A stretch of DNA of 64,000 nucleotides. Source: Spisula solida. Lineage: Eukaryota > Mollusca > Bivalvia > Venerida > Mactridae. The stretch lies in NCBI GenBank assembly GCA_947247005.1, contig OX365952.1:49518722-49582721 (forward strand), in the 5' to 3' direction. Position numbers and translations under genes: made by a program. How positions within the stretch are numbered: the stretch's first letter is position 1; the number at the start of each line of letters is the position of its first letter. Under the pieces are notes generated by a model. That model saw nothing but the letters and a program-made list of their open reading frames with translations, was not told where the DNA came from and made no database searches. Of this stretch, positions 1-10,003 are shown one piece after another.

Positions 1-464
1 CTTATGTTCAGATCTTTTACAATTCAGTGAGACACAACGTTGATGTTTAAAGACGGACTTTATGGGTTTAAACTGGCGACTGGAGGTGGAAAGCAACGTT
101 CATCAGAAACAGCAGACCTCGAAAGGCACAACTAGAAAATACCCAAAAGAAAATGCCTATACTACAAGTGCATGTCTCTAGGACAACAACAAAAATGAAC
201 AATAAATAAACAATGCAACTGAACATCTATAATGATACGACAACGAACTCTGACAGTCAACCTCCGAAGTCACCTAGTCACCTGATTTGTTTATAGTCTG
301 TATTATTATATGTATTATCGGGTTATCACCATTCTGAACAGTTATCGAGTTATAAATACGGTGACCAATTCATCTAACCCATTTGCCTGGAATGTAACGT
401 CACCTGTACCAACTAACGGGCATTGTGGTGCATGTAAAAAGCTGTCATTTTATACCTCAACATA
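1..464. repeat. Macro-repeat copy 0, left segment
   Basis: This stretch is a diverged copy of about 44370-44740 and 58150-58580, for example the shared passage around 'acaacgttga' and the later 'gcctggaatgtaac'. It therefore belongs to the 12-13 kb unit that is tandemly repeated at the right of the window. Relative to those copies it lacks about 300 bases between 'gtaaaaagct' and 'gtcatttta'. It is cut at the TA at 463-464 by the 8.1-kb element. I see no coding potential. Confidence 0.75.
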
Positions 465-477
465 CACAGCAAAAATT

Positions 478-905
478 TCAGCGTACGTTTTTCACTTGAA
501 AAGCGTACGCCTGGCGTACGCCATTTGGCGTACGAACGGCGTAAATTAAGGTCCACGTACGCCTGGCGTACGAAAAGCGTGCGAACGGCGTACGCTTTCC
601 ATACGCACTGATTTTTTGGCGTACGCCGTTCGTACGCAATGCGTACGAAAAGCATACGCTGTCCAAAGTATACGCTTTTCGTACGCCAAATGTAAAATAA
701 TTATATAGGTGAAAATTTACTTTGGCGTACGCCGTTCGTACGCAATGCGTACGAAGAGCATACGCCGTCCAAAGTATACGCTTTTCGTACGCCACATGTA
801 CAATGATGATCTAGGTGAAAATTTACTTTGGCGTACGCCGTTCATACGCAATGCGTACGAAAATCATACGCCGTCCAAAGTATACGCTTTTCGTACGCCA
901 AATGT
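478..905. repeat. Left subterminal CGTACG array
   Basis: About 18 exact CGTACG palindromes, plus variants such as CATACGC and TATACGC, occur in roughly 430 bases. They are arranged as GGCGTACGCC, GCGTACGAA and TTCGTACGC modules in both orientations. The last part is a tandem of about 106-112 bp (units starting near 617, 722 and 828), each ending in a short A/T-rich spacer. Repeats of this kind next to TIRs are often transposase-binding sites; that role is inferred here. Confidence 0.85.
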
Positions 906-1437
906 ACAATAATGATGATAGGTAAATTTATTTTTGTCCAAAATTCTTGGCAACATCACTGTGATCACTGTGTGTTTGAAGCCAATACTCTGAGCCACTT
1001 CTCACTAGGTCTACAAACTAAGAAAATATGGAAAAACAACTTTTGTAACCTGAATATGTATTTAATGGACAGGATTGTTATTTGCCTGTAGTTTCACATA
1101 CATGTAACAGAATAGATTCTTAACAAATACCAAAGATAGATCTATGCCATAAATCCAGTAAATACAATGACGGAAATAGTCTTAAGCAAATAGTCTTAAG
1201 CGACAACAATAATAAACAAAGAAAGGGGTGGGGAAGGTGAGCCGCAGCAAGCACTGTTCAGTAGAATAAAATAAAGAATTAAAATATCTTAAAGGATCTA
1301 AAATGGTTCTATTATACTCAAGTTATATACCTAAAGACGGCTTGTATTGGTTGGCCTTTGTAAAATGTATGTAATAACTTGGGTTAGTAAACAAAGTTTC
1401 AAGTGCTAGATGCAAAGATCTAAGCTGGGCAGACAAT
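906..1437. other. No gene seen; interior of the 8.1-kb element
   Basis: AT-rich sequence without a convincing ORF, RNA gene or terminal repeat. I see only short A-rich runs. Confidence 0.6.
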
Positions 1438-1587
1438 GCTTGCGACAGTGGGCCTTAGTCTGCGAGATGCTGGGGCTTATGCTGGCAGCCAATCAGATTG
1501 CAGGAAATAAATGCTTGTGACAGTGTGCCTTAGTCTGCGAAATGCTGGGGCTTATGCTGGCAGCCAATCAGATTGGAGGAAATAAAG
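1438..1587. repeat. 75-bp direct tandem duplication
   Basis: Two adjacent copies with a period of about 75 bases share 'cttagtctgcga', 'atgctggggcttatgctggc' and 'agccaatcagatt', with only a few substitutions. The CCAAT-containing motif is in both copies. Function is unknown. Confidence 0.85.
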
Positions 1588-1753
1588 TGCCAGCTAATGA
1601 TGGTTATAGGGCTAAGCATAGCATTTGGTATAATAGCGCTAAATGACAGCGCAGTTAAACAATACAAGTAGCTTAACACAAAGTTACTATAAAATATGCT
1701 TTATAGATCAAACAACTAATAGTTAGGTAGACTAGGTGCAATATAATACATTT

Positions 1754-2345
1754 GAGCCGTTCTCCAGAAAAACAAAAATGCGAAAAATCATGATAATATA
1801 GCATTAGAAAGACAAGACTCTTTAATCAGTTTCTGAAAATTTGAGCAAAATATAACATCAAATTACAAAGTTACAGACTTTTAAAACTAACCACTCCCCC
1901 CCGCCCCTCTTTGTTAGTGACGTCAGAAACGTCATTCAAACATTATTTGACGTTACGTTGACAAGAAGTTCATAAATCCAGTATTTGATGAATTCTTAAC
2001 GAAAACTTATCAAAATTGTATCACATTTTAGAATTATAATCTTTTTTTAATAAAACATATCTAAATCGCGATTTTTACCTTTTAGAGAAATGTAGCTACT
2101 GTTTTCAACCACTAACCCCTTGTTTTCTCAATATGGATACTCTTCAGAAATTGGTCACCATAGGAATGGCAGACGATATTTTAACATGATTCATGAGAAA
2201 AAATAAATTTAAGACATGGTTGTATATTATCCAAGAACTTAAATCAAAGAGCATGACTTTTTTTTCATTTAAGAGGGTTTTCTTAACCTTATTACATAAT
2301 TACTAATACAATGTCACTTAGCCCGGTTTTTCTGGAGAACGGCTC
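1754..2345. mobile_element. 592-bp MITE with perfect 20-bp TIRs
   Basis: GAGCCGTTCTCCAGAAAAAC at 1754-1773 recurs as an exact inverse at 2326-2345, and ATTT flanks both sides (1750-1753, 2346-2349). There is no ORF inside, so the element is non-autonomous. It is nested within the 8.1-kb element. The superfamily is not assigned. Confidence 0.85.
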
Positions 2346-2459
2346 ATTTAAATAATGCCCCAGCGTTTGGCAAACCTGTTTACAAAATAGTGTGTGCTGC
2401 CTCAACACACAGAATAAACTCAATGTAAGATTCAGAAGTAGCAACTTAGTTATTATCAA

Positions 2460-2930
2460 CAAGAAATATCACTGAAGGTGATGAATACCCCCAGAAACTG
2501 CTTGACACAGTCAAATATGCACAACTAGACTTTGTACTGATCATTCATGCAATTTTTTTTTGAAAACTGACCATTGACTACAGAAAACTAGCGTGGACAA
2601 AATTTATAAGTGTAAAAAACCAAAGGACCATAACTACCTTAAAATTGATCCGACCAACATGTGCCGACGATATGCATAACTAGACTTGGTACTGATCATT
2701 CATACAAAATTTTGTTAAAATCTGACCAATGGTTACAGAGAAATAGCGTGGACAAAATTTATACGTGTAAAAATACAAAGGGCAATAACTACTTTAAAAT
2801 TGATTCCACCAACTTGTGCCGACGATGTGCACAACTAGACTTGGTACTGATCATTCATACCAAGTTTCGTTAAAATCTGACCAATGGTGACAGCCAAATA
2901 GCACGGACAAAATTATACGTACCAACCAAC
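2460..2930. repeat. Decayed ~155-bp tandem array (3 units)
   Basis: Successive units share 'acaactagacttggtactga', 'ctgaccaatggt' and 'agcgtggacaaaattta', with a period of about 155 bases. The same family recurs at 26440-27070. Small ORFs here follow the repeat and are not genes. Confidence 0.8.
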
Positions 2931-3285
2931 CATCCTCAAGCATTACTCCAATATAGCCCCGCTAAACATACATGCAAAGATAAACTCAATATAATTTACA
3001 CATCTTTAACATTTCAATAATAACTTCAATGTCAACCATACTACGCCATGGTTACAGCAGGTTCTTCCATGGGCGGATAAGTCGATATCAGTAAAACAGA
3101 TGAAAAGCTTTGCCGAGCTATATTAACAGGTTAGATGATGATATTTACTGAAATTCAATGAACTATACATACATAAATCACTGCTGTACATGTTTAATGA
3201 TAATTACGGTGATATAATCGCCAAGTGATGCAAGTCATAACCGAGAGGTGAAACTTGCATGATTCTAGTTTTTTACCCCATATGA
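2931..3285. other. No gene seen
   Basis: AT-rich sequence between two tandem arrays, without recognisable coding or RNA features. Confidence 0.55.
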
Positions 3286-3990
3286 CACAGTTTCAAACTT
3301 GACCTAGATTTTATAAAGACAACGATTCTGACCATGTTTGATAAAGATTGGGCCATAATTGTGTCCTCTAATGGATCGCAAGCTTTTTCTAAGATTCGAC
3401 CTAGTTCCCTGTTTTGGACCCCATATGACCCATTTTTGAACTTTGCCTATATAGATATTTCATAGACAAACATTCTGACTACCTTTCATCAAGATTGGTT
3501 CATAATTGTGTTCTCTAATGTGTTCACAAGCTTTTTCTAAGATTTGACCTTGTGACCTAGTTTTTGACCCCGCAAGACCAAGTTTCGATCTTGACCTAGA
3601 TATCATAGAGACAAACATTCTGACCAAGTTTCATGAAGATTGGTTCATACTGTAATCCTGATACGTGTTCGCGAGCTTTTTCTCAAATTTAACTGTGTGA
3701 CCTAGATTTTGACCCCAAATGACCCAGTTTCAAACTTGATCTAGATTTCATAGAGACGAACATTCTGACGAAGTTTCATGAAGATTGGTTTGTAATTGTG
3801 TCCTCTAATGTGTTCACGAGCTTTTTCTAAGATTTGCCTTTGTGATTAGTTTTTGGCAACACATGACCCAGTTTCGAACTTGACCTAGATTTTATAGAGA
3901 CAAACATTCTGACCAAGGTTAATAAAGATTGGGCCATAACTGTTGCCTCTAGTGTGTTCACAAGCAATTGTGGACCGTCGGACAGACAAA
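3286..3990. repeat. Decayed ~146-bp tandem array (5 units)
   Basis: 'acaaacattctgaccaa' and its variants recur near 3319, 3463, 3610, 3757 and 3900, each following 'gacctagattt' and preceding 'gattgg.tcataattgtg'. A family of this appearance is widespread in mollusc genomes. It is non-coding. Confidence 0.85.
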
Positions 3991-4509
3991 GAGTGATCAC
4001 AAAAGCTCACCATGTCACCATGTGACAGGGGAGCTAATAAAGCATGTATGTATTAAATATTCATACAAAAGCCTCAATATCCAGAACAATACAGTCATTG
4101 TTAGACACTGCCTAAACTTCCATTCTGCAGAGAACTTCATTTTTTTCTATAGCAGCAAATCCAGATTTCTGGATTATTCCTGAACTGTAGGATCCCTGTT
4201 ATTATTTTGACGTCACATCGTACAATATGTAGCTCTGTATATAAGCAAAGTCCGGTTGATTAACTGGATGAAGTTTCATGGAAACAGAAGAAGTGGTTCT
4301 CTCCAAGGCATCTGTCAATATTCAGTGAACTGTTCCTTTCACTGCACCATTTATGTATTATAATGCCCAATCCAGAAAATGAGACGCCAGTCTGCTTCAG
4401 GTGCCATTAGGACACCTCCCATAACAAAACTCTGCTTCAAACATTGTTCTATTGTTAAAATTCAGCTTATGCAACTTCAAATGGCCATAACTTAGCCAAT
4501 TCTTTTAAT

Positions 4510-4641
4510 TTGTTCATCAAATAACTTTTATTTTCTGCAGAAAAGTTCTTCTTTGTAAAGCATCAAATCCGGAATTGTAGAACCCCTGACGTATCTGAAA
4601 TACCAAGAAAAACATTATATCAGGACTGCCTCCTCTACTAA
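4510..4641 (-). pseudogene. Candidate 3'-terminal exon of a captured gene fragment
   Basis: Read on the minus strand, a 3' splice-like sequence (caaatttcag) ends at 4642. The following open stretch reads LVEEAVLI and then meets TAA at 4617-4615. AATAAA follows at 4532-4527. The upstream candidate exon (5593-5477) ends in phase 0, so the two join in frame to give a short carboxyl terminus. A second acceptor (ggtatttcag) lies just beyond the stop and would give a different product. I do not recognise the protein. Part of this stretch resembles 4120-4215, which suggests a local duplication. Being a terminal exon is an inference from signals only. Confidence 0.3.
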
Positions 4642-4854
4642 CTGAAATTTGTGGTTTGTATATAAATGCACATGTATCTCAGTACATGCATTGGCAAACT
4701 GTTACACTTGATTTTAATTACTTTTGAAGGTTGCATTCACACAAACATTTACTTTACATTTCACGCCAAAAAAGCTGGTGACGTCACACATTTGTAATCA
4801 CACACGTTGAAGAACATTGACTTTGTTCCGTGATTTGTTCCCATGTGGAAGATC

Positions 4855-5360
4855 ACATAAGGCCTGAAAAAGGGCGGTTTGTTTCCGGTTACCCGAAAGA
4901 CCGCTTATTTTAACTGACCAAGTTATGTACGAAAATCGGCATTTGTTGTTTTTTTTGTCCGAATTAAGTGCACGCACCAGACATAAAATCAACACAAAAA
5001 CAAGACTGCGTTCAATAAACGCTTATGCCCCCTGTGGAAGCCTTGTCCATAAATAAGTCTAAGTCCAAAATTAGGTCAAGGTGAAGGTCAAAATGGGGTC
5101 AGGTGATACAGGTGTGTGGAGAGTGTTCATATACAACATCCATGCAAGTTTGGAAGCTTTGTAGCAAGCCATAATGATGCTAGAAGAAACGGTCAATTTG
5201 GGTTAACCAGGACGGACAGACGAACGGACGGACAAACAGGTGAATCACTATCTGCCTCCCGATCTATCGATACGGGGGCATAAAAAAACCTACCGACCCT
5301 TGTTTTTTTGGGCATGTATTGTAACCAGAAACAAACCACTTTTTTCAGGCCTAATTATTT
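4855..5360. repeat. Inverted repeat pair enclosing a dispersed repeat
   Basis: 'ggcctgaaaaa' followed by 'ggtttgtttccggttac' at about 4861-4894 is answered in inverse at about 5327-5359 ('gtaaccagaaacaaacca' then 'tttttcaggcct'). A related end recurs at 25260-25290. Between the arms, 5000-5285 looks like a common dispersed repeat, ending in 'ggacggacagacgaacgg' and 'tgcctcccgatctatcgata'. This is probably a foldback MITE that received a second insertion. Confidence 0.55.
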
Positions 5361-5476
5361 TTGTGATAAATATAAATAAATGTAAATGTCACTTCAACAA
5401 AGTTCAAGTTCAACATTTCCACTCTTTTAAATTTAAAATTTCTTTTTTTTAAAAACGCAAGCAATAAATAATTTAC

Positions 5477-5593
5477 CTGCATTTGAACCGTCCATTGCCA
5501 TTCACAATACTCTGCCATTAGACAAACATTTTGATGAATAAGTTCTTTGACTATGGCTTCTATAGGTTCACAGGCTGTATCGACAAACATTAG
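5477..5593 (-). pseudogene. Candidate internal coding exon (39 codons) within the 8.1-kb element
   Basis: On the minus strand 'gtcattacag' precedes 5593, and the exon ends at 5477 before GTAAAT, giving consensus AG and GT borders. The 117-base stretch is open in phase 0 at both ends. It encodes 39 residues that begin LMFVDTACEPIEAIVKELIH and continue with a Cys/Trp-rich end (..YCEWQW..). The composition looks like a globular protein rather than translated repeat. The ORF only continues into the intronic flanks by chance. I cannot name the family. It may be a host exon captured by the transposon, or a remnant of the element's own gene. Confidence 0.4.
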
Positions 5594-5689
5594 CTGTAAT
5601 GACAATAAATTGTTTAAATTAATACAATGATAAACAGGTAGTGACCTACCAGCTATTTGGACAAAGACAAAAGTCCCCCTTTTTTTCAA

Positions 5690-6229
5690 AACGATGCAAC
5701 CTAAAAAATCCCCATACCTGAGGGTCCTGGCCCCAGACCCCTAAACTTAAAGTGTAGTTAGTGACACCCAGTCTCACAAGGGCAGTAAATCTATTAAAAT
5801 CAATGCAATTATAGTACTCTATTCGGGTGGGGGAATGTTAGTGAAAAGCGTATCAGAATTCAGATGCGACCATTGACCCAGTCCTAGCTGAGGATAGAAC
5901 AAGTTAGCGAACTTTCAATGAGCAGTCAAAGAGCGCTATCCGCTTGACCAATTACCACCAGTTGAATAGCCTAAATAAGTTAACTGCAACAGTATCAGCA
6001 GCATTTGACGGCCAGTTAACTGTCTGGCGGCATAGGCCTAATGAACCTGGGGCCAGATTAGGGGGTCAAGGGTTCTAGACATCTGGCTCACAACTGTGGC
6101 TGCAATGTTTAACAATGCTGGACCCACAGCATATGTGCTTGATCCTTAAAGGTCAGGTCAGGATGGGAATGATAATGACAATGATCATAGTTCATACACC
6201 AAATTTCCATGATAATGATGGGTGGTTAG
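5690..6229. other. No gene seen
   Basis: Mixed-composition DNA without a convincing ORF. Around 5930-5960 the minus strand has a weak tRNA-like stretch ('tggtcaagcggatagcgct'), too degraded to call. Confidence 0.45.
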
Positions 6230-6658
6230 TAGTGATGTACCGATTATCAGATAACATCGATAAGTGGTGTGTGGAAGTCAGCCGATTACGATGATCGATG
6301 TCCTTCATCCATAATCGATCATCAGAATCTGATTCAGATAATTATAACGAAATGTTAAACAATACTTGTTTAATCATATATTTGCTATAAAATTTCGAAG
6401 CATGGAAGTTTAACCCAATTGAATGCCTATTAGAACCAATTCATATAATTTCTTCAAATTCTGATAGTATAACTGAAAATCATTGATTTTCCCTTTGTCA
6501 CCCTGTTTCGCGACTTGGGATGTAGGAAAATAGGCACCTGGGCACACTGCGTATTCAGTCACAGTCCTGCCGATTATAAATCGGAAAAATCGCATCGGAA
6601 GTGCCAGTTGATTCTAGCTGATGATCGATTATGATTTGCAACCGATGTTCCTTCACTA
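6230..6658. mobile_element. 429-bp hAT-type MITE
   Basis: An exact 8-bp duplication, GTGGTTAG, flanks the element (6222-6229 and 6659-6666). The ends TAGTGATG... and ...TTCACTA are imperfect inverse copies, and CGAT-rich sequence follows at both. An 8-bp target site and TAGTG-like ends are typical of hAT elements. The small minus-strand ORF inside is not a transposase. Confidence 0.85.
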
Positions 6659-6666
6659 GTGGTTAG

Positions 6667-7780
6667 AAGCCTGCCAGTAATTATCAGCAATTGATTGCGA
6701 GCACAGTGACATGGGCAGTTCAAAGTTGAAGACCGTCATTAGTGTTTAGCAGGGTGATGGAATTAGAAGCCCACATCATGCAATCTCCTTACGTTTACTG
6801 TATAGATGTGAAAAGTCTGAATTACAAATCCAACGTATTCAGTTTCAACCTTTTCAGGTCATTTTGACTTTTTTGTAGCCACGAAGTTTTAACTGAAATG
6901 ACGACTTTCGACTCGTACCGCCTTCAGTAAAATTAAATCAACATGTATATTAACATTCTCCATAGGAGGTTATAACTTCCAGAAATATGGCACCTTTTAA
7001 TAATTTAATGCAAACCATAAGCAGACTTAGACTTCGTTGGAATTCCGACTTGGTTACGAAACTGCTTGGTATCAAAAAAAGTTGGTTACGAAATCGGAAA
7101 TGCAACAATTTGAGATGCAAATTCGTTTATATACCTTCGGAAACAGTTACCAGCCTAGGTAACAGATTCTTTAACATTTTCCATCGACAAGAACGTTCAT
7201 CTCCGTTCATCTCATTCGTTTTATCCCGCAGCAGACGAAAACACAACAGACGCTCACGCGCAAGTGACGGTGTCAACGTTCCATTCTCCCATGCAAAAAG
7301 ATCCGGTTTTTACTAAACGCTAGTATCTACCGTACCTGTTCCGGATATTTCCAAAAGTCGAGCCTGTCGTATAAAATTATGTAGAATATATAACTCAGAT
7401 ATTTGAAAACAATTTGTGTTCTCAAGATGGAGAAGAAATAAATTTCTAAAATTAGAAAAAATTAACATCTAGTAGCCCTAAGAGGGTTCAGAATTTGGAA
7501 AATAAACTATATTCTATTCTATTGTATGTAGAGCTAGATCTATGTACATAAATATCTTAGTACTTAAAATCTGAGACTGAATATACTCTGATATTCAGTC
7601 CCAAGTATAATGGATCTGAATAAAATTTCCGAGTGAAAATAAAATAAAATTTTCTGGACACTTACTTTTTTTAAGCTTATAGATTTACATTTAGAAATCC
7701 TTCACTTTTTATAGAATCTTAAAGATGTTTGGATAATTGCAAAAGTTTGTGTAACTTAAATTCTAAACACCTCATTTCTG
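6667..7780. other. No gene recognised; one 109-codon ORF of unknown status
   Basis: A plus-strand ORF at 6987-7316 encodes 109 residues rich in Arg, Ser and Asn, with no motif or relative I recognise. It lies in a repeat-rich element and is likely fortuitous. A short perfect inverted repeat, 'gactgaatat' and 'atattcagtc', lies near 7576-7601. Confidence 0.4.
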
Positions 7781-7869
7781 ATGGTATCCATTGACACAAG
7801 GGTATGAGAGTTTGAAGCCTTCCTGCTTTTTCTTTTATGCCAGGTGTTGTAATTAGCAAGGGAAAATGT

Positions 7870-7945
7870 GCAGCTTGACCAGGTCTCAAACCTCAAGACT
7901 TATCTATAGGCTGAATTCTCAACCGACTGAGCTATCCGAGCGCCT
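7870..7945 (-). mobile_element. tRNA-derived SINE head
   Basis: On the minus strand 'ggcgctcggatagctcagtc' carries a good A box (TAGCTCAGTCGG), followed by a B-box-like 'ggtttgagacc' about 50 bases later. Cloverleaf pairing is poor, so I read this as the promoter head of a SINE and not a working tRNA gene. The SINE body probably runs down to about 7780. Confidence 0.6.
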
Positions 7946-8167
7946 ACAAAAACTTCACTGCCATTTGTTATCAAATCCTATTCATGCTTTTGTTTATTAT
8001 TTATGTTTTTCAATTACATAAGACAGCTTATTCACCTAACCAGTTTTTCTGGACTGTTTCCTAACCAGTTTTTATGTGTATGATTTTCATGCATAATGAA
8101 AAACGCATGAAAAGATGTTTTTACTATGAAAATCATACCCCCAATGAGAATTTAAGACTGTTCAAAA

Positions 8168-8529
8168 AGCGGTATGAAAAGTGGCGTATGAAAAGCGTAC
8201 GCCATTTTGACATTTAATTTCGTACGCCAGGCGTACGCATTATTATAGCGTACGAAAAGCGTACGCCATTTTGACATTTATGTTTGTACGCCAGGCGTAC
8301 GCATAATTATGGCGTATGAAATGCGTACGCCAGGCGTACGCTTTTCGTACGAACAAATTTGGCGTACGAAATGCGTACGCCAAAATTTGGCGTACGCTTA
8401 AAATCGTACGCTTTTCGTACGCATTTTTGGCGTACGCGCTTCATACGACAAAAAAATCGTACGAAAAGCGTACGAACGGCGTACGCATTTCGTACGCCAG
8501 ACCTAAGCGTACGCCAGGCGTACGCCATA
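8168..8529. repeat. Right subterminal CGTACG array
   Basis: About 21 CGTACG palindromes occur in roughly 330 bases, in modules such as GTACGCCAGGCGTACGC, ACGAAAAGCGTACG and TTGGCGTACG. It mirrors the left array but is not a simple inverse copy. It abuts the right TIR. Just before it (8080-8180), 'catgaaaa' and 'gtatgaaaagtggcgtatga' look like degenerate forms of the same modules. Confidence 0.85.
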
Positions 8530-8543
8530 ATTTTTGCTGTGTA

Positions 8544-9354
8544 CGTCATGTTATGACATGTATGTAATTCTTGTGTTGTATTACTGTAGAGTCAGAGTTT
8601 GATTTATGGTGGATTAAATGTAAAACAGGAAAGTACCTAGTTAACATCTTATTGTAGACATGAGTAACTAGCTCCGTTCAAGTGTGTGTGCATTTTTCAT
8701 TGAACAGTGCATGATGAGCATGTTGACTGTTAACACGGCACCACTGGCAGCCATAGTACATTGGCTTTTGACCCTCTCATACCCAGGATTACGTGGAGCA
8801 ATGTCGCGATTCATATCAGCGTGAAGGAATAACTAATCAATGATGAAAAATGGCACCCTCACTAAATCTTCCTGCTGAATGAAATTTTGAACAACACTTA
8901 TATATATAAATGACATGTCTGTGTGGAAAATATCTCCCGCCTTGGTTAATTATAGATATAAATGACATGTCTGAGGGGATAATATCTCCTGCCTTTGCTA
9001 ATTTACGAAATCTGGGTTCCTTAATCTGTCAACAATTGATTGAACGAGTTAACCAGTGGATCATCAATTGGAAAATGAATACCAGCATAATTAGGACTAA
9101 TTGTTTGCTAGGCAACGGTTGTAGAGAGACCTAAACATCGCGGAGACGTTTTCTGCCAATTGATCTTGTAGTGTCAGAATCTTGCAGATTTGGAGGTTTC
9201 AATATACATGTACCAAAATGTGGATAGTTGCTTTAATAATAAGATATACTGAAACAAGCAGGTATAAATTGGGGCGTTTCGAGAAATCAAAGATGGTGGC
9301 CAACATGGCTGCGACGTCTAGTACAACTTGGCGTACGTCTATAGGGCATGTACA
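8544..9354. repeat. Macro-repeat copy 0, right segment
   Basis: This continues the 12-13 kb unit on the far side of the 8.1-kb insertion. It aligns with 45070-45495 plus 48965-49265, and with 58930-59860. It contains only one unit of the 43-bp minisatellite (near 9018-9060) where copy 1 has about 80 and copy 2 has five. Homology stops at about 9354. No gene is seen. Confidence 0.8.
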
Positions 9355-9770
9355 TGAATATCATTTGGAGATGTCTATAAGTCATGTTAAATTGTTAAAA
9401 TAGCTTCTTATCAATATGTCTGACCGCTTTCCGCCATCTTTGTTCAATATGCACGCTGGAGGAACTTACGTTATTGATGACGTCATACTAACTTGAACAA
9501 CAACAACAACAACAACACTGTCTATTAAGAAGTTCACATGTTCGTTGACATGTTAAAATGTCGTTTTAACACTTTAACATGGCATGTAGACATTTTCAAA
9601 TGATGTTTTAACAATTAACCACTGTTGTTTAACAATATAACACGTTCTATAAAGTAGTTCACATGGTTATTGAATATGATAAGAAGCTATTTAAACAATT
9701 TGACATGTCGTATAGACATCTTCAAATGATATTTTAATAATTTACCACTGTTGTTTAGGAAATAGATCGC
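9355..9770. repeat. Left edge of the 27-kb block: inverted and direct short repeats
   Basis: At 9355-9412 the sequence 'gtctataagtcatgttaaat' is the inverse of modules such as 'atttaacatggcatatagac' found at 31670-31720 and 36598-36640. At 9515-9760 the same modules appear in forward orientation as about two units of ~125 bp starting 'aagttcacatg'. A (CAA)n run of about seven units lies at 9495-9520. Confidence 0.7.
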
Positions 9771-9807
9771 TGTTTTGCGTGATATACCGGTGAATAGATA
9801 ACGGTTT

Positions 9808-9876
9808 AGAGTTCATATGCGTAGGAATTAATCACGAAGGCCGTAGGCCTGAGTGATTAATAACTATGCATATGAA
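9808..9876. repeat. Foldback hairpin
   Basis: GTTCATATGC and GCATATGAAC form the outer arms. TTAATCAC with GTGATTAA, and AGGCC with GGCCT, pair inside around a GTA loop. The sequence can fold into a long imperfect hairpin. Similar small foldbacks recur at 35.6-37.4 kb. Confidence 0.8.
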
Positions 9877-10003
9877 CGACATATTTTCATTCTAACACGT
9901 GTAATTTGTACAAATTTAAACGGACTATTTTGTTTGCGAAGTTGGTGAGTTATTTATCATGTTGCTATAGACAACTTCCGCTGTTCAAAGAATCGTAACG
10001 TGA

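Larger units (their letters stand above)
465..8541. mobile_element. 8.1-kb DNA transposon-like element with TIRs, TA duplication and CGTACG subterminal arrays
   Basis: The left end CACAGCAAAAATT (465-477) is repeated perfectly as its inverse at 8529-8541, and the dinucleotide TA flanks both sides (463-464 and 8542-8543). The sister copies of the flanking unit, near 45070 and 58915, carry the uninterrupted site 'cagcatacatcacg', which makes this an insertion rather than a deletion elsewhere. Inside each end lies a dense array of CGTACG palindromes. No transposase motif is visible in any frame, so the element is probably non-autonomous, or its transposase gene has decayed. Later insertions (a MITE at 1754, a hAT-type MITE at 6230, a SINE near 7900) sit within it, so it is not very young. 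The TA duplication suggests a Tc1/mariner-like transposase, but the ends match no family I know. Confidence 0.75.

Noticed and set aside
413..1091. Several overlapping ORFs on both strands with repeated VRxAYA or AYAxRT patterns
   Set aside because: They are translations of the CGTACG array, which lacks stops in several frames; the same happens at 8307-8567.
6987..7316. 109-codon plus-strand ORF
   Set aside because: No motif, biased composition, inside a repeat-rich element; kept only as a note.
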